From NCBI GenBank assembly GCA_040772905.1, contig JAXGXJ010000006.1:186001-250000 (forward strand): a stretch of 64,000 bases of DNA, in the 5' to 3' direction. Both the position numbers and the translations under genes were made by a program. This document shows, piece after piece, positions 61,917-64,000 of this stretch. The stretch's first letter is position 1, and each line of letters begins with the position of its first letter. Below the pieces are notes generated by a model. It searched no databases and was not told where the DNA came from. It saw nothing but the letters and a program-made list of their open reading frames with translations. The DNA comes from JAXGXJ01 sp040772905. GTDB taxonomy: Bacteria > Actinomycetota > Thermoleophilia > RBG-16-64-13.

Positions 61917-61946
61917 GGGGCGCGGGCGCCAAGGCGCCCGAGCCCC
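61917..61946. terminator. Terminator hairpin after fdhA
   Basis: ggggcgcgggcgcc (61917-61930) pairs with ggcgcccgagcccc (61933-61946) with one mismatch. It lies 36 bases after the fdhA stop, between convergent genes. Confidence 0.7.
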
Positions 61947-61989
61947 GTTCACTTCTCGTCGGCCGCGGCCGGCCCGCGGTCCTCTCTCC

Positions 61990-62631
61990 CTAGGACTCGC
62001 GCACGTCCTTGATACGCAGCACCAAGGGCTTCAGCACCTCCACCACCTTGTCCTGAGGCACATCCTCGATCTTCATGGTGATAGACACCTCTTCGCCGGG
62101 CTCGTCGGCCTCACCCATGGCCACGATGGAGCCCCCCAACTCAGCGATCGCACCGGTGATCTTAGCCACCGAGCCTTTGACCCGCGGGATGGTGACGGTG
62201 ACACGCACGCCTTTGCGCCGCGCTCCGAACAGTTCGAGCAGCACGTTGAAGAGGTGCGACTCGGTGATGATGCCCACCAACTCGCCGTCACGCATCACGG
62301 GCAGGCCGCTGACCTTGGCGTCGGCCATCATACGGCCCGCCTCTTCCAGAGCCGCGTCCTCGCTCACCGTGATGACGTCGCGGGTCATCACCTGCTCGAC
62401 CGTCAACTTCTCCAAAAGGTAGTTGAGTTCGTGGACGCTCAGAGAGGTAGCCGGTGAGGGCGAGACACGCAGCAGGTCTTCCAGAGAGACGATGCCGACC
62501 ATCTTCCCTTTGTCATTGAGGACGGGGAGTTGCCGGACCTTGCTCCCCCGCATCACCTGTATGGCATCGGGCACGGTCGCCGCGGGATAGGTGGTGATGG
62601 GGTTGCGGGACATCCGATCACGAACAAGCAT
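61990..62631 (-). CDS. CBS-pair plus ACT domain protein (AcuB-like)
   Basis: 213 residues: two CBS domains (MSRNPITTYPAATVPDAIQVM; VEQVMTRDVITVSEDAALEEA) followed by an ACT-like domain (VRVTVTIPRVKGSVAKITGAIAELGG). CBS pairs bind adenine nucleotides and ACT domains bind amino acids, so this is probably an energy- or metabolite-sensing regulator. The layout resembles AcuB. ATG 62631 has a GAGGAG site. It is convergent with fdhA, and porB ends 112 bases upstream on the same strand. Confidence 0.85.
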   Translation of the reverse strand: MLVRDRMSRNPITTYPAATVPDAIQVMRGSKVRQLPVLNDKGKMVGIVSLEDLLRVSPSPATSLSVHELNYLLEKLTVEQVMTRDVITVSEDAALEEAGRMMADAKVSGLPVMRDGELVGIITESHLFNVLLELFGARRKGVRVTVTIPRVKGSVAKITGAIAELGGSIVAMGEADEPGEEVSITMKIEDVPQDKVVEVLKPLVLRIKDVRES

Positions 62632-62742
62632 AGTCTCCTCCTCAAGGATGCAGGTGCCGACCTACGGACCTCGTCGTACGTCTAATAGTACACCGGTTGT
62701 AACGATATCCAGCCACTGTGTGCAACCCTCGCCCGCGCAGTC

Positions 62743-63678
62743 CTACTCGGCGGCCGCCGTGGCCGCGCACAACGCCTGTAGCGCATGGAAACGCTTGTCC
62801 ACCTGCCCTTGCAGGACGGCCAACTCATCCTCCTTGAGGTGCCGGAACTTGCCCAGTGTCTTGGTGAGTTCCACCACCGGCTTGGGATTGGGCACCTTCT
62901 GCGTGATGCGGAAGTCGCCGTCCTCCATCTCCCACAGCGGGAAGTAGTTGGTGCGTACGGCGTCGCGACACACCTGGATGGACGAGTCGGTGGGGATACG
63001 CCAGCCCACGACGCACGGACAGAACACGTGGAGGTAGACGAAACCTTCTTTGGCTTTCTCCTTGGCCTTCACCAACTTCTTGGCGAAGTCCTCCAGATGG
63101 CTGAGCGTCGCTGTGGCCACGTAGGGGATGTCGTGCATGGCCATGACCAGAGGCATGTTCTTCGACCCGGTGGGCTTGCCTTTGCTTGCCCGGCCGGTGG
63201 GAGTGGTGCTGGTGGAGGCCCCGAACGGCGTCGCGCTGCTGCGCTGGATGCCCGTGTTCATGTAGCCTTCGTTGTCGTACGTGATGTAGATCATCTTCTC
63301 GTTGCGTTCCGCGGCCCCGCTGAGAGTCTGGAAGCCCACATCCTGGGAGCAACCATCGCCGGTATGGCATACCACGGTGGCGTCGATACCGGCATGCTGG
63401 TAGTAGCGGGTCAATCCGGATGCACTGGAGGCCACACCGGTCATCACGCAGGCGTAGTACGGGTGCCTGTGCCAGGCATCCACGTTCTGCCCGTGCAGGA
63501 CCGGGGCCGAGCACGACGGCGTGCCCACGAAGATGATGTCCTTGCCCAAGACCCTCGACACGAACCTGAGGTTCAGTTCCAGGGTGCACCCGGAGCAGAA
63601 GGCCACGCCCGGGGCGAACTGGTCTTCGTTCTGATAGTAATCACAGACCTTCGGCTGTCTCTTGCGTTGTTCCGCCAT
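62743..63678 (-). CDS. porB: Pyruvate:ferredoxin oxidoreductase-type beta subunit
   Basis: 311 residues of 2-oxoacid:ferredoxin oxidoreductase beta subunit, which binds thiamine diphosphate and a [4Fe-4S] cluster. The ThDP motif is GDGCSQDVGFQTLSGAAERN with DNEGYMNTG. Cluster cysteines lie in FCSGCTLELN and probably in the C-terminal FCPCVVGWRIP. It links pyruvate and acetyl-CoA with ferredoxin, central to acetogenic carbon assimilation. It starts 12 bases after porA on the same strand. Pyruvate is the most likely substrate, but another 2-oxoacid is possible. Confidence 0.92.
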   Translation of the reverse strand: MAEQRKRQPKVCDYYQNEDQFAPGVAFCSGCTLELNLRFVSRVLGKDIIFVGTPSCSAPVLHGQNVDAWHRHPYYACVMTGVASSASGLTRYYQHAGIDATVVCHTGDGCSQDVGFQTLSGAAERNEKMIYITYDNEGYMNTGIQRSSATPFGASTSTTPTGRASKGKPTGSKNMPLVMAMHDIPYVATATLSHLEDFAKKLVKAKEKAKEGFVYLHVFCPCVVGWRIPTDSSIQVCRDAVRTNYFPLWEMEDGDFRITQKVPNPKPVVELTKTLGKFRHLKEDELAVLQGQVDKRFHALQALCAATAAAE

Positions 63679-63690
63679 GTCATGCCCTTC

Positions 63691-64000
63691 CTACGGCAAC
63701 CATTTGACTTGCTGGTACGCCTGCCCTTTGGCGGCGGCGTCGATATCGTCGATCATCCAGCCGATGTGCTCCTGGGTGATGTCCATGTTGGCCAGACCAT
63801 CGATGAAGCTGAGCATGGGCATGATGCCGATCTCGGGGGTGAGCGCCCTCACTTCTTGGTAGATCGGACCACAGTCCCATCCGAAGGCGATGCTGCGATC
63901 GAGCACCCCGATGGCCTTCTTGCCCCTAAGCGCTTCCGCCAGCCGCTGCGTGGGGAACGGACGGTAGAGGCGGAGCTTCACCAGTCCCACCTTGATGCCC
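63691..64000 (-). CDS. porA: Pyruvate:ferredoxin oxidoreductase-type alpha subunit, partial (C-terminus)
   Basis: Only the last 103 codons are in the window, and the frame is open to the edge. The segment VGLVKLRLYRPFPTQRLAEAL followed by GVLDRSIAFGWDCGPIYQEV is the typical end of the alpha subunit (domain II plus the SxxFG-like block). It is upstream of porB with a 12-base gap, consistent with a porAB operon whose remaining genes lie beyond the window. Confidence 0.9.
   Translation of the reverse strand, partial: GIKVGLVKLRLYRPFPTQRLAEALRGKKAIGVLDRSIAFGWDCGPIYQEVRALTPEIGIMPMLSFIDGLANMDITQEHIGWMIDDIDAAAKGQAYQQVKWLP

Overview
This is a 64 kb chromosomal stretch of high-G+C, gene-dense bacterial DNA. 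Genes are closely spaced and start on ATG, GTG or TTG, usually behind clear GGAGG-type ribosome-binding sites. I see no rRNA, tRNA, CRISPR array, phage or insertion sequence. The gene content points to a strictly anaerobic, acetogen-like organism: a complete methyl branch of the Wood-Ljungdahl pathway, a selenocysteine formate dehydrogenase, corrinoid methyltransferases, cobamide salvage, a tungsten-type aldehyde ferredoxin oxidoreductase (AOR), pyruvate:ferredoxin oxidoreductase and an ADP-forming acyl-CoA synthetase. The base composition and the trehalose/DUF5752 cluster would fit an uncultured Actinobacteriota-like lineage, but that placement is inference. The CO dehydrogenase/acetyl-CoA synthase genes are not in the window.

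Layout. 1-5.2 kb: 3' part of a corrinoid reductive activator (RACo-type), a membrane diguanylate cyclase and an SLH-domain surface protein. 5.3-11.2 kb: membrane and PRC-barrel proteins, a DUF255 thioredoxin-fold protein, a MASE3-SpoIIE phosphatase and an RRM protein. 11.4-15.8 kb: trehalose cluster with two routes (OtsA/OtsB and TreT). 15.9-17.7 kb: DUF523, a coiled-coil protein and a DMT permease. 18-24 kb: a LysR regulator with an apparently damaged 3' end, converging on ilvD-ilvB-ilvN-ilvC. 24.4-28.9 kb: class III aminotransferase plus AOR, convergent with an NAD-type isocitrate dehydrogenase and a GNAT protein. 28.9-34.5 kb: CapA-like protein, then the ADP-forming acyl-CoA synthetase coupled to a CoA-transferase/GNAT fusion. 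34.7-40.5 kb (minus strand): pit-phoU-like-cobT-cobS-cbiR-cobU-nitrilase. 40.7-42.7 kb: lipoprotein, UbiA prenyltransferase, ferritin-like protein.

42.7-56.1 kb (minus strand) is the centrepiece: fhs-fchA-folD-metV-metF-lpdA, then a corrinoid protein, a URO-D-like methyltransferase, DUF1638, a methyl-THF:corrinoid methyltransferase and two aldehyde dehydrogenases. Divergent from fhs (56.2-61.9 kb) lie a GntR/UTRA regulator, a second corrinoid protein and a 1383-residue formate dehydrogenase. That enzyme fuses a GltD/NfnB-like FAD-NAD(P) module to a selenocysteine catalytic module; its in-frame TGA is followed by a bacterial SECIS-like hairpin. The window ends with an AcuB-like CBS-ACT protein and porB/porA (partial).

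How the genes may work together. Formate dehydrogenase makes formate, which Fhs, FchA, FolD and MetF/MetV convert to methyl-THF. The corrinoid proteins and methyltransferases connect that methyl pool to an external methyl donor, RACo reactivates the corrinoid, and cobT/cobS/cbiR/cobU maintain cobamides. ADP-forming acyl-CoA synthetase, CoA-transferase and PFOR handle acetyl-CoA, acetate and pyruvate. Three reading frames have start or end problems (the diguanylate cyclase, LysR and GntR genes); these may be assembly indels, non-canonical starts or real lesions.
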